The notes under the pieces: model-generated
Database searches by the model: none
What the model saw: only the letters and a program-made list of their open reading frames with translations
Told to the model about the DNA's origin: nothing
Part shown: positions 52,308-63,944 of the stretch, piece after piece
Layout: each line of letters opens with the position of its first letter
How positions within the stretch are numbered: position 1 is the first letter of the stretch
Made by a program: the position numbers and the translations under genes
Source of the DNA: Catonia carolina
Taxonomy: Eukaryota; Arthropoda; Insecta; Hemiptera; Achilidae
NCBI GenBank assembly: GCA_035578175.1
Contig: JAQMRL010000008.1
Coordinates: 5,990,883 to 6,054,882 of the forward strand
Direction: 5' to 3'
DNA: 64,000 nucleotides

Positions 52308-53409
52308 GTTTAAAACTAGAATTTAGTGGAGGAATTTTGAGTACAGAATTGTTTAAAAGAAATATATTAGCACAATAAAAGTGACACCAATTTATATCTG
52401 TACCTGAGAAGTAAAAGGTGTTAACTCCATTATGGTGATTTTTCAGAAAAGCCAATAAGTACCAGTATTATCTTTTCACTAGGTGAACCTGTGCGGGAAA
52501 ACCCGCACAAATGTGTAAATTTGTATTTATAAGAACTTCTCTGTAAACAAATTTTTTTGTTTTATTGTACTACTGTTCATTGAATCTTCTTCTGTTCTCA
52601 TTCGGCTCATGATGGAACTTCATAAAAAAATTGTATAGTGGCAGGCGATTTTCAGTTCGTGCAATTGCCGCTTCATATTTTACCATGTCACCCAGTTTCT
52701 TATAGCTTATAGTTTCTTATAGCATACGGATTGACAGCAGTCATAACTGCTCCAATTTTTTCTAAAATCTTATTATTTAATTCAAAATAAAAACAATACC
52801 AAAATATAGCAGATCGAATTGTATACAAATTTACAACAACTACGTTGGAAATTCCAAAGCGATCTGACCGTGACACTGCCAATGCGTTGGTAGGCCTATA
52901 CTTTAGTTCGTTGAACTTGCCCCCTCTCCAAACTGAAATAGCTGTGCGAGATGTGGGAGGGATAGATAAAGAAAGAGAGAGACCTATACTTCAGTTCATT
53001 GAACTTGCCCCCTCTCCAATCTATTTTAGACCTCCTATTTTACGGTCATAAATTGAAATATTTGATTTTGGATAATTTTCTGCAAACCTACTCGAACAGA
53101 CGATTCATTTGAGCCCACTTCGGGGAAAATCGGTGAAGGTTCAGGTGGTTAAAATCGTGTTGAAAAAAAACCTGCTCACTATTAATAATATATAGATTAT
53201 TGTAACAAAATTTCAGTAGGTGTTAGAAAATTGAAATTTACACCCAGTTTCTAGAGAAAATGCTTCTTATCTACAGATTTATTATTTCATAACGTTGTCA
53301 ACTTCTATAGCCTACTCCTTCCTTCCCACCCAAACAGGACTTATAACCTTACGGGCTTTCTGTGTTTTGTCACGTTTTTTAAGTTCTACATTAATGTTAA
53401 CTCCAATGT
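52308..53409. other. 3' UTR and downstream DNA
   Basis: AATAAA at 52374. A perfect stem-loop GTGCGGGaaaaCCCGCAC lies at about 52491-52508. A ~35-bp unit (GTTGAACTTGCCCCCTCTCC type) is repeated at about 52898 and 52983. About 45 bp around 52395-52440 (TCTGTACC…GGTGTTAACTCC) recurs inverted near 54340-54385. No further gene is seen. Confidence 0.5.
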
Positions 53410-54040
53410 ACTGTACATCATCATCATCATCCGTCATGGTTTAGGCTATTGAGCCTGTTCCGGTTTCCACCTCTTCCTCGGTCGATCCACATCCCTTCTA
53501 CCATCTGGTTTGGACAACCAGGCTTGAAGTGGCAAACGGTAGTGTGGCATTCGGAGCAGGTGATCTGTCCATCTTTTTCTATATTGCTTGATCACATCCA
53601 CAAGTGGCTGTACATTGCATTCTTCTCTTATCACTTCGTTTCTAATGTGATCCAGCCTTGTGTATCCCTGAATGTGTCTCAAGAACCTCATCTCTGAAGC
53701 TTGTATGCGCGAGTCGTCTCTCTTTGTTGTGGTCCATACCTCGCTTCCATAAGTAACTAGTGGAATCGCCATTGTCTTATAAAATTTCAACTCTGTTTCT
53801 TTTCTGGCTTTTCCCTTCAATGTACGATGTATGGTTCCACATATCGCATTGAATTTATTCAGCTTCAGAGGTATGTCACTCTCACAATCGAAGGATACAT
53901 TGCAACCTAGATATTTGAAACTACTCACCTGCTCCATAATCACATTATCCAACACAATTTTCGATCGCACTGGCCATTTGCCATGGAATGCCATTACTTT
54001 GGATTTTTGGGTCGAAATTTTCATTTTGAATTCTTTACTT
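53410..54040 (-). pseudogene. 5'-truncated LINE, reverse transcriptase C-terminus
   Basis: Reverse frame 53446-54024+ contains MKISTQKSKVMAFHGKWPVR, FKYLGCNVSFDCESDI, FYKTMAIPLVTYGSEVWTTT, RFLRHIQGYTRLDHIRNEVI and RKRWTDHLLRMP. The KT…MAF, KYLG and YGSE(V/T)W blocks identify an insect LINE after the palm domain. The 3' end has AGGCTcaatAGCCT then (GAT)n at 53419-53431. Open for 192 codons. Confidence 0.9.
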
Positions 54041-54984
54041 AGATTCTGGAGTTTATAGACTGCTGTTGAAAAAAAACTTAAGTGAAATAGCTAGTGCTAA
54101 CACTACTTTTATAAAGAAGCAGAATTTTATATACAACGTTTAAAAAATTTTCAAAATTTACAATAACCTACTGTTTAGTAACAGACGAATAAAACACCAA
54201 ATTCAAGCAAAATTTACTTGACTATCAGTTAAACATATTCAATAAAGATTTTACAAAAATTTTGTACTTCAACTACAAAATTGAAGCATTAGAGTATTTC
54301 TTTTTTATTTTAAAGGCAGTTTTAACTCAAGTTTACCAAAATTGGAGTTAACACTCTTTACCTCTTTGGTACAGATATAAATTACCGATTTCGGTGATTT
54401 AATTTAATGTTGTCAAGTGTACAAGGGTCATTTTTTTCAGCCTTTAATAAACCATTAAAAAAAACAAGAATAAAAACAAAATGAATTTTTTACCAAAAAA
54501 TATTTTAATAAATGGTTAATTTTCTACATATTATTCTTTCTAAAGATTTAGGAAACGATCATATCGGTAGATTAGTTTTCTGATCCGCTCTTTGAAGAAC
54601 ATTGTCACTCGTGATGTGAGATGGGCCTGAACGTTGTTTTAAAGCGCCTAATTGGTCAGGAAACTTTGGACTACTCTGGGACTTATTTATGATCGTTTAG
54701 GTAGACGAAGATTTTTTTTAATTAGGGGTTTGTTGACCTTAATACCTGGATTGTCTTTTTTTGGTTTATATTTTGTATTTTAAACATGTCTTGTCCTTTA
54801 AGTATTTCTTTAATTTTAAGGAATAAATAAAAACCACTCTGCACTATATGCCCTGACTACTGATCCAAGCAAGTCCCATTTAAACTGCTCCAGAAGTTGT
54901 TTAGATAGCTACATCAGCACTTTCTCATGAATGAGGACAACTTCAGAAGTCAGCATTCCTCTTCTTTTATTTTTAATATTTTGA
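54041..54984. other. Unassigned intergenic DNA
   Basis: AT-rich with no recognised gene. The inverted partner of the 52395-52440 segment lies near 54340-54385. Confidence 0.3.
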
Positions 54985-54989
54985 AAAAC

Positions 54990-55235
54990 TTCGCCTTCGG
55001 GCCAGCCCAGCCAGTCAGCTGGTAGAAAGTCGCTATTATTTGTTAAGTAACACCGGTTGGGCAAGCGACTTTGTATGGTGACCAGTTGACAGCCATTTAT
55101 GAACAAACTCTACTGGGGGTCCCTGTTCAAACTCATGTCTAATCTACGTCAAAAAAAAATACAGCAAAAAGCAGCGATCAAATTGGGTAGTTGTCAACAA
55201 TGTACAGTTCCCAATAACAAATAAAAAAGCTAAGA
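54990..55235 (+). mobile_element. SINE-C copy 4
   Basis: GCCTTCGGGCCAGCCCAGCC through CCCAATAACAAATAAAAAAG. Confidence 0.75.
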
Positions 55236-55332
55236 AAAAAAGATGGGATTAATTTTATTGATTTAAATTTAAAAAATATTTTGAATAACTTAGTAAAGTC
55301 TGATAACAAACAGCTGCATTTATCATAGTATT

Positions 55333-55567
55333 GTTTGTTGTTAGGTTATCTGCCGAAAGGCTGGTTTGAACCTCTAGAGGCTTTACTAAGTAAAACAAGG
55401 AGTGAGGTGGTTTACAATTGACTTATACACTGAGCGGAAACGTATGTTTATCAGCATACCAGACCCTTTTGAAACGCATCTACTTTTCTCCCTGAAAATG
55501 ATACTTTCACTTCATTCACTACAGGGTTTGGCTGTATAATGATGAAATTCATTACTCTCAGAGAACG
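55333..55567 (-). mobile_element. SINE-A copy, diverged and 5'-truncated
   Basis: TGTTTGTTGTTAGGTTATCT through TTCATTACTCTCAGAGAACG, with several substitutions in otherwise conserved words. Confidence 0.75.
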
Positions 55568-56090
55568 TGACCGCGACTCTAGTCCCCGCCACAAAAGAGC
55601 TCCGTTGTGTTTGAAGAGCTCTATTCAAAAACGATTCAACGGAAAAATTTCATTGTTAAGCTTAAATTTTTTTATTTATAAATTTTTCTGAGATACAGCA
55701 ATTCACGCCTAAAAAGTACCCAGTTATTAGCCGATTTTCTGTTAGTATGCTTTTTAAACTCTGTTACTTTTTTCCAGGCTTTACATAAAAAATTGACGTT
55801 CAAATATGTTAAAGATCACAATTTTTTCTGCAATGTGAATACCTATTTAAAAAGTAAAATCTCATTTTCCATTTCAGTATGGTGGCCATTTAAAAAAGTG
55901 CTCTTTTGGCTCCATGTGAAGATTAGGAAATGATTTTTTAACTGAACTATGCATTTTTACAACAGTATTTGCTAAGTATAGTAGACTCTTGCATTTAAAG
56001 GTTATAAATAAAACGGAAATGAAATTGTGATGGAAATAGAAAATTTTATTAAATTGACTGACGGAAAACTGGTCTTCATAGCAGACTTCT
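55568..56090. other. Unassigned intergenic DNA
   Basis: No gene or repeat partner recognised. Confidence 0.3.
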
Positions 56091-56094
56091 TTCA

Positions 56095-56489
56095 TTGTTG
56101 TTTAGGTCATCAGCCGAAAGGCTGGCTAGAACCTGTAGAGGTTTTACTAAGTAAAACGAGGAGTGAGGTGGTTTACCATTGCCCCTTACTCACCGAGTGG
56201 AAAAGTACGCTTGTCAGCATGCCGGGCCCTCTGAAAAGCACATATTTTCCACCCTGCAAATGACACCTTTACTTCATTCACCACAGGGTCTGGCTGTATA
56301 ATGAAATTCATTACTTTCAGAGGAGATAACTCTGAATTAATGTCTTTTACACCTCTACCTCTTTTGTTCTTAAATGATTCAGTCATTTAATAGGCTGTAC
56401 ATGTAATAAGAAACAGAACTATTTATTTTAGCCCTATAACGAACAGATTGAGTGTAAATAATTTAACGCCTAACCTGTATGTTATGGGT
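56095..56489 (-). mobile_element. SINE-A copy, full length
   Basis: ATTGTTGTTTAGGTCATCAG through ACCTGTATGTTATGGGTC. Confidence 0.9.
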
Positions 56490-56524
56490 CTTCTTTCTTT
56501 ATATACTTCTTTTATAGCGAGCAC

Positions 56525-56685
56525 TATAGTGTCGTTTTCACCTGTACCTCTTCTGTTGTTAAATGATTCAGTCATATAATTAGCTGACCATGTGATAAGT
56601 AATGCAACTGTTATTTTTGTACCCATGGAACTAGCAGATCGAGTGCAAATAGTTTTACTCTCCACCTGTCAGTTATGGGCAATCA
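56525..56685 (-). mobile_element. SINE-A 5' fragment
   Basis: TAGTGTCGTTTTCACCTGTA through CCACCTGTCAGTTATGGGCA. Confidence 0.75.
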
Positions 56686-56774
56686 TTAGTAGAAGAAGAG
56701 TTGTATTAAGAGAAATACACAATTTCCCAATGTGCATCCTCACCTTCTACCAATTGTCTGATTTTTAGTGGCTT

Positions 56775-57867
56775 TTTTACTTTTACTTTACTATATGGGC
56801 GTTCAGGCCTCTGCAGCCCCTCCTCACCGCGACCTAAAAGATCTTTTGTGATTGCCCCTATTCCTTATTTATGCAAGACCCACACTTTCAATAAAGCGCA
56901 GGATCTGCCTAGGATCTAGTGCAATTACCTGAGAAGGTGTTAACACATCCTTACCCATCAGCGCTCTTCTTTTGCAGCCAACCACTTTGCAACTGCATAA
57001 AATGTGCTCAGCCTTCTCTTCTGCCTCATGACAGAATCTACACAGGCTCTCTTCAGCAACTCCTATCTTGGATAAATGATACCCAAGATTACAATGACCA
57101 GTCATCAGGCCCACTATCCTCCTCAGGTCCTGTCTTCCTAGTCTATTGTGTATCCCAGCCTTCCTGCTGGAATAGGCAATGAATTTCTTTGCCTGTTCAC
57201 AGCCTGTCACCTTATTCCAATAGGAGGTTTTAGCCTCCTCTTCCCAGGCCCTAACTACACCTCTATAATAGCCCTCACCAATTCCACAGAATGGCTCTGG
57301 GCCTATGAAGTGAGAGGCTGCACCTTTCTTTGCTAAGGCATCCGCTCTCTCATTTCCAGGCACTCCCTGGTGCCCCGGCACCCAACGCAGCGTCACAACG
57401 TTATGCCTGGCCACGGCATTCAAAACTTCCCGACAATCATAGGCCAATCGCGACTCAAAAGTACAAGAACTCAAAGCCTTGATGGCCGCCTGACTATCGG
57501 ACAAAATATAAATGTGCGACCCACTGAGGCGCCTTTCAATACACCTCTCCGCACAGACCTTAATGGCCAATATTTCAGCTTGGAAGATGGTTATGTTACA
57601 CCCAAGGGCCAGGGAAATCTTTCCCCCGGCCCCCCAGACCCCCACTCCCGCTCTTCCGCTCATCACTGAGCCGTCAGTATACCAAACAGTAGCTCCTTCC
57701 GGTATCACTGGCTGTCCCTCCGCCCACTCCTGACGATCAAAAATTTCCACCCTCAGTGTGTCGGAGAAGTCGTATGCTTTGTCCATACGGTCCCGAGGAC
57801 CACCTACCACACCCATCCCCTCAATCACTTTGAAGATCTCGGTGTGGCCCATCTCCCCTGATGGGAC
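56775..57867 (-). pseudogene. LINE-B: RNase H and zinc-knuckle end of a retrotransposon ORF2, 13-bp TSD
   Basis: TTTTTAGTGGCTT at 56762-56774 and 57868-57880 defines the insertion. The reverse frame (56869-57852 and a few codons beyond) is open for 327 codons. The RNase H domain spans about residues 54-175, with D60 (YTDGS), E93 (FQAEI), D119 (LSDSQ) and D171 (ERADALA) plus H161 (VPGHQG), so the full catalytic set is present. A C-terminal LCRFC…H…C knuckle follows at about 269-287. The endonuclease and reverse transcriptase are missing because the copy is 5'-truncated, so it cannot move itself. RNase H plus a CCHC-like end suggests an I/R1-type LINE, but the exact clade is inference. Confidence 0.9.
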
Positions 57868-57880
57868 TTTTTAGTGGCTT

Positions 57881-58127
57881 GATTTTAGGTTGAAAAATAA
57901 ATAGCCCTAGTACAATGATTCATAAAAATATTGTGGGTCAACTTGATTCATATACTTATTATTCTGTAATTCACATTACGCTGCCTTTATTAGTTGCTTC
58001 CATCGTGTACCTTTTAAATTACTAAAAAGACATTTGTTTTCGTACACCTAGACAGCCTTAACAAAACATTCTTAATTAAATTTAAGTACCACACACAAGA
58101 TAATACAATCCTACTAAAATTAATTAA
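57881..58127. other. Unassigned intergenic DNA
   Basis: Nothing recognised. Confidence 0.3.
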
Positions 58128-58465
58128 AGTCCAGCCTCTCTTAGTTTGCTGCTAATGTAAACAAATAATGACGTCACTGAACATGCGCATTATATAAAAA
58201 TGAGTACACGCTGATTAAAAAGTAACAACAAAATACTTTCAAAAGTATTTAAATACAAAATACTTTTAAAAGTATTTTTATAAATGAAATTTATGGCCTT
58301 CAGCATATCTTACTTACGTTTTAAGTACTTTAATTACTTATAATTTAAAACATAGTAAACTTAATAGGAATATGACATCCATAAAGTCGTGGACTCTAGC
58401 GTGCACCCTGTAGTAACTGGCTTTGGTTTGTTGACAGTAGGAGCAAACTAAGAACGACTGAACTG
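58128..58465. mobile_element. MITE-1 copy 3, inverted
   Basis: Begins AGTCCAGCCTCTCTTAG and ends CTAAGAACGACTGAACTG + TA; interior TGACGTCACTGAACATGCGC and AAAATACTTTCAAAAGTATT match copies 1 and 2 in reverse. Confidence 0.8.
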
Positions 58466-58596
58466 TAGAGTACTTTTTTTTAAATACTTTAAAACATCAC
58501 AAACTCGACTTAATTTTTACTGAACGTATCGAATTTGTTAAATATTGAATAATCAAAAATTGTATACATAATAATACAGATCAATGACTGGTTCTA

Positions 58597-59196
58597 CAGT
58601 AAAACCTCCTTAATCCGGCATTCTATAGTCTGGAATTGTCTATAATCCGGCATCAACGGCAATAGACAAAAATTATAGAATTGCCTTCACAATGAACATT
58701 GTAAAGTGAGCAACCCGACAGCTACCGCTGACACTCGAGAGCCACAAAGTGTCACATTTGTAAAATTTGCTGAGTCAAATAAACAATACAGTATGGCCGA
58801 AGTTATGAACTTGCATGTAATAAAAAATGATTTTTTAAATAAAAAAAATACTAGTTGTAAGAAGCTAGTAAATATTAGATCTTTTTTCCAGCCATCTACC
58901 AGTGCTGTTGCTAAAAACCACGAATAGTACAGTACTGTACTGTATTCAAATGTATTTCATCATGTACTGTACTTAAAAAATGCATTTTAATATTTCTCCT
59001 GTACTTATATATTGATTTATATTGTTTAAATAACCCATGTTTAAATAATAAATACATACAGTAAAAGTTTCTTGTGCAAATTGTGTTATTTTTTATACGA
59101 CTCCTGTATTTTTATAAATAACCTCCATAGTCCGGAATTTCCTTTAATCCGGCAAGCTTCGAGTCCCAAACGTGCCGGATTAAAGAGGTTCTACTG
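58597..59196 (+). mobile_element. Tigger-like element (600 bp) retaining the transposase C-terminus
   Basis: Ends CAGTAAAACCTCCTTAATCC and the near-inverse GGATTAAAGAGGTTCTACTG, with TA on both sides (58595-96 and 59197-98). This is the familiar Tigger terminus. The + frame ending TAG at 58927 (MAEVMNLHVIKNDF, NIRSFFQPSTS) is a C-terminal scrap; the DDE domain is gone. Confidence 0.85.
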
Positions 59197-59442
59197 TACT
59201 AACCTGTAAACCTTCATTGAACATCAAGTTACTGATAGAGTTTGTAAGGTTTTAAAGTAAAACAAATACATTAGATATAATTTTTTGTTGTACATAATAA
59301 ATGTTTGTGATTGTTTTATTGTATATTAGAACATAAGATGAAGTGGAAAAATAAATGAAATCATATAAATGTGATTGATTAACTCTGTGTTGGTATGACA
59401 TGAACTCTCAGACCAATTTCTGTACGTAAATTTAGTTATATA

Positions 59443-60504
59443 GGGTGATTAATTTAAAAGTAGCCCACTGCATTTAACAGCGGCCTTCAGCACTCAATTG
59501 GATTCAAATAGTAAATGAATTAATAGAATTACTTAATACATAATTTTACATATTTATTTAAAATTTATACACAAATTTTAACTTCACCTTTACAGTAGAT
59601 GCTGAAAGTGGCGTCCTTGAACGCTTACACATTTTTGCACTCGTTCAATGTTATTAATGCACACACGACACAATACGGAAACGGCTATAGCTTGAATGGC
59701 TGCCACGATGTTATTCTTTAGCTCATGTATACTGCGGGGGTTTGTTTGGTAAACAGTTCTTTTTAAATAACCCCATAGAAAAAAATCGCACATACTCAAA
59801 TCGGGTGAACGAGGAGGCCACAAATCTTTACTAACAACTCGCATGGGAAAAGCCTGATTGATATGAGATAGGGACTGGCGAGACGTGTGACATGTTGCAC
59901 CATCTTGCTGGAAAAAATTGTACTCTATAATAATATAAATTGTATAAGGAAATATATAGCAGAGTTGAAAACATTATCCACACAATGAGGAAAAGAAGAC
60001 TTATGTTTTTTGGTCATATAGCGAGGATGGACAATAATCGGCTGGCAAAACAGGACTATGAGAGGATAATGAAACTTAAGATTAAGCCAGCATGGTTTAC
60101 CGAAACGCTGTCAGATTGCTTAACGGCAGGGATTACCACAGAAGACATATGCAATAGAGAGGTTTTTAGGGGTAAAGTTGAGAGAGTGACCTTTAGGGAG
60201 GAGAGTGAGAGGAGGAGGTGTGAACCTCACAATATGGACCAACTGAGGATGGACAGATCAAGAAGGATGAAGGAGGTGTGGGTGAGGAAGAGAATGGAGC
60301 AGCATAGGACATGAAGAAACACCCCAAATATTGATTTAACATGCTCTCGTTAAAGAGCTATTCGAAAAAAAAATATATATAAATTGTACTATAAAGGCCA
60401 GTCGATCACATCGTGATCAGTGCTGCCAATACAACATTTGAAAATTATTCAAGTGGCTATAAATTAAATTACTCGAGCGGCGGGCTACTTTTAAATGAAT
60501 CACC
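59443..60504 (-). mobile_element. Tc1/mariner-type element, split by a LINE
   Basis: Ends GGGTGATTAATTTAAAAGTA and the inverse TACTTTTAAATGAATCACC, with TA at 59441-42 and 60505-06. Reverse-strand 59590-59844 encodes VVSKDLWPPRSPDLSMCDFF, LWGYLKRTVYQTNP and GRHFQHLL, the end of the DDE domain and C-terminus. Upstream sequence continues (QDGATCHTSRQSLSH-like) but is cut by the LINE at 59945-60377 and lacks the N-terminal domains. Confidence 0.85.
59945..60377 (+). pseudogene. LINE 3' fragment with 11-bp TSD inside a mariner
   Basis: TATAAATTGTA at 59934-59944 and 60378-60388. The frame to 60314 has MRKRRLMFFGHIARMDNNRL, followed by a highly basic/acidic tail (RRRCEPHNMDQLRMDRSRRM). FFGHIARM is the conserved block near the end of insect LINE reverse transcriptases. 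The 3' end is CTCTCGTTAAAGAG then A-rich. Confidence 0.85.
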
Positions 60505-60694
60505 TAGTATATATTTTTGTGTAATTATTGTAATATGTAAACTATATATTTTTTTTTATTTCTAAATCACCTGATGTTATTCTGACAGTGAATCTGTTTG
60601 GATTTGACCTTAGATGTAAAAGTATTGTGAGGTTCTAAGCTGTGTGTAGTTGCGGGGTGAAGGGTACGAGTAAGGTGTTAGAAATTAACATTTC

Positions 60695-60845
60695 TGTTTA
60701 CGGTAACAAACAGTTATATTCGTACCATTAACCTACAAAAGGTTTCGCGATATACTGTATATGATCTGGGTATAGTATAAGTTGTTGTGTTGGTTTTACT
60801 GAAATTAAAGCATGCGCACTGATGCTTTTTCCCTTTTACCCCTCG
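60695..60845 (+). repeat. Repeat shared with 50605-50760
   Basis: See the partner: TTTACGGTAACAAAC, CGCGATATACTGTATATG and GCGCACTGATGCTTTTT. Neither copy has clear ends. Confidence 0.8.
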
Positions 60846-60888
60846 TTGCAAACAAATGTAAACTCATAAACTTGAGTATTTATAATTA

Positions 60889-61634
60889 CAAGGGCAGTCC
60901 AGAAAGTCTGTCACGTTTTGATATAAAAAAAAACTAGGTACAAGAAAAAATTTTATTATATACATTTGAAAGTACAACTAAAATGCTATTTTTCTACATA
61001 ATCACCAAACAAATTAAGACACTTATCATAGCGATGAACTAATTTTGAAATGCCGGCGTCATAAAAGTCTACCGCCTGTGATTTTAACCAGTTAGTCACA
61101 CCCTCCTGCAGCTCCGTGTCGTCGTCAAAGCGCTGCGTCGCAAGCTATGTCTTCATTGTCGGGAACAAGTGATAATCGCTGGGCGCAAGGTCCGGACTGT
61201 ATGGCGGATGTGGGAAAACCTCCCATTTGAAAGCATCCAGGACTTCTCGTGTTCGATTTGCCATGTGTGGTCGGGCGTTGTCATGAAAAAAGAGAATTTT
61301 TCTAGTCAACTTTCCTCTGCGCTTGTTTTGGATCGCTCTTATTAACTTTTCAAGTTTTTCACAATACCTCGCAGAGGTTATTGTTGTGCCACGTTCCAAG
61401 AAATCGATAAGAAGAAAACCGTATTACCGACCGTACTTCACAACTGGCGGGATTTTGAATTGCGGAACACATTTTAGATTGTTGTTGAAAAACAACGAAG
61501 AGCGACACAGACCTCTTGCTAGCACGGCTGGATAGCCACTGAACGGAGAAACGCCGCGGCACCAAAATGGCCACGATAGCTCCGCCCCTAGCGGCTACAA
61601 TGCAAAACGTGACAGACTTTCTGGACTGCCCTTG
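60889..61634 (-). mobile_element. Internally deleted mariner (746 bp)
   Basis: Inverted ends CAAGGGCAGTCCAGAAAGTC, with TA at 60887-88 and 61635-36. Reverse-strand coding keeps the N-terminal scrap NPASCEVRSVIRF at the far end, then jumps to YCEKLEKLIRAIQNKRRGKL, TRKILFFHDNARPHMANRTR and HPPYSPDLAPSDYHLFP, the second and third Asp of the DD34D triad. The paired HTH and first Asp are deleted. Its right half matches 3517-3856. Confidence 0.9.
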
Positions 61635-61708
61635 TATAATTTTAGAACAATAAAACTTAAAATTAGTGATATGGAACTCCAACAACAAGTTACACAAAGA
61701 TAAGAAAA

Positions 61709-62655
61709 AATCTGGTGTGAAACACTCACACAACTTTCTCTTGCCAGTGCAAATAATTAACAATAAACCTAACATTAGTAATAAAACATAAGAAATAAAC
61801 AAAAAACTAACCTCAACAAACATAACCTAATTTTAATCATGAGTGAAAGACGCAAAATGAAAATCAACCTCAGTTTGGCTTAGAAATACGGAAAATCACT
61901 CTTTCTCTCTAAACTAGGCTCTGTAGAGAAAAATGCTTTAAATAAAAGTTGTAGATCTTTTAATTTTCTATAAATTAAATTATATACACTTTTGTCGTAA
62001 AATGCATACTAAGACCGAAATGTTTAAAAAATCGATTTTTCTCACGTTTTCGTGAGAAAAAAACAGAAAATCGCAAATTACCGCTAAACTAAGCGTTATA
62101 CAAAAAAATGTTTGAAATAAAAGTTGTAGAATTTTTAATTCTCTACAACTTTTATTATATAAAGTTTTGCGCTAAAATGCATATTAAAGCTGTAATCTTA
62201 AAAAAAACAACGTTTTTACGTGAAAACAGCCTCACCGAGAATTTCAGCAAACATGGCGCCTACCCTATCTTGTAGAGAATAAAAAATTGAGTAAAATAGG
62301 CGATTTTAAAAAAAATCGTAGGACCAGTTTTTGAGAAAATCGCAAAAAACTGAAAAATTATACGAATAAACTACTACTTCCGGTTGACCGATTTTGATGA
62401 AAATGTTCGTGTCGCGTCCGGTAGTGGTATGTAACTTAAGTTTCAAGTTTCAAGTTCGTACGATGTTCCGTTCTTGAGATATTCTGTTCACACACAGACA
62501 CACACACACACACACACACAGACCAATCGCTAAAAACATGTTTTTTGGGTTCAGGGGGTCTGAAAACGTATAGATCCGGTGAAAACTCGATTTCGAAAAA
62601 TCGACATGAAAACAATACTTTCCTTCCTATATATTCATATAGGCAAGAGAAAGTA
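61709..62655 (+). mobile_element. HINE copy 13, complete
   Basis: Both 13-mers, start hairpin at about 61715, (CA)n at 62492-62520. Very similar to copy 4. Confidence 0.95.
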
Positions 62656-62842
62656 AAAAGTTAATAATGCACGACTAAATAGTAGTTTAAACATCCGAGT
62701 GGTGAAGTTAAAATATAACAAAATTGCATTGATGGCTATTTTTAGGGATCACTTAAAAAAAAGTGCTGTGATCGCTCACCAGAGTTCACCGATATGTGGA
62801 CGGCCTCGCTCACCTTGTGATCATTCACCGATATGTGATCAC

Positions 62843-63657
62843 TAGTGCTCGGATTTTGCATATTTAGCATATCTTTTTCTTAAGTTCTAATATAAATTTA
62901 TAATCCGTTTTGAGTGTTTTTGAATGATTTGTGACCAAAAAACCCAAATTTTATTTTGAATATTTGTGCATATTTCGGACCCTTTTGCATATTTGTGGTA
63001 TTTTTTGCATATTTTAAGCATATTTTAGACAAATTTCCAGAAGGCTTGTAAAAAAACAAAAGTATTTGTGAAGGCACCGAGCAGAATAAGGGTATTCAAG
63101 ATTGCTTATCCTAACGTTCCTCTCCCACCTCAACTTAAAATCACAAGATGGGGTACTTGGATATCTGCAATCAATTATTTTGCTGAACACCATGAAAAAG
63201 TGAAGGAAATAATTGGAAGTTTTCTGAGTAATAGCTCAGTGGTTCAAATGAATGACCCCTAGCAATTTCAGATCTGAAATTCCTACCAATTGTTTCATGT
63301 GATGTTGAATGCTCCTTTTCAGCAATGAACAACGTCCTGTCTGACAAAAGACGGAGCTACAAAGTGGAAAATTTGGAAAAAAACTTTGATTATTTTATGC
63401 AATTAACATAATTTATTTATTTAAAACTTCAATTTTTTTAAATGTGATGATTATGGTTAAAGTGGTTAAATTATGATTAGATTAGCGTATTCATTATTTA
63501 AAACATTTTATAAATATAATGTATTTCAAAGTTAAATTAATTAAATAAAATTATTAAAAATAACTTTTTATTTTTGCAATTTCAACTTTTTTGGTGCATA
63601 TTTTCTCTTTTTTTGGCATATTTTGGGTCAAAAAAGTGCATATCGATCCGAGGACTA
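62843..63657 (+). mobile_element. hAT-like element with 8-bp TSD and dimerisation-domain remnant
   Basis: Ends TAGTGCTCGGAT and inverse ATCCGAGGACTA; GTGATCAC flanks both (62835-42, 63658-65). Many GCATAT(T) words cluster near both ends (about 62858-63020 and 63590-63640), like subterminal transposase sites. Coding scraps at 63068-63415 include FLPIVSCDVECSFSAMNNVL then SDKRRSYKVENL, the C-terminal hAT dimerisation motif. The catalytic core is deleted. Confidence 0.8.
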
Positions 63658-63944
63658 GTGATCACTCACCGAGCATCTCGTGTGAACGTGTAGAAGTAGC
63701 TTTAGAGTAAATATCAAATAACTTGGATATAGGTAGTTTAAGATATTTTTTAAAAGAATTTGGTCTGAGAAATCCATGAGTCAATAATGATAATGTCACC
63801 GCACTGACTTAGCGTTAAATGAAATAATTGTTATAAAATTGTGCCTATATTTGAAAATAAAAATTATTTTCACTTATTTTAAATATTCTTTTTTTATTAT
63901 TATTTTACCTATTTTATAAACTTGCAAATTAATGTGATTACGTA
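63658..63944. other. Unassigned intergenic DNA
   Basis: Nothing recognised. Confidence 0.3.

Noticed and set aside
58706..58927. Small host gene
   Set aside because: It lies between Tigger inverted ends and resembles a transposase C-terminus.
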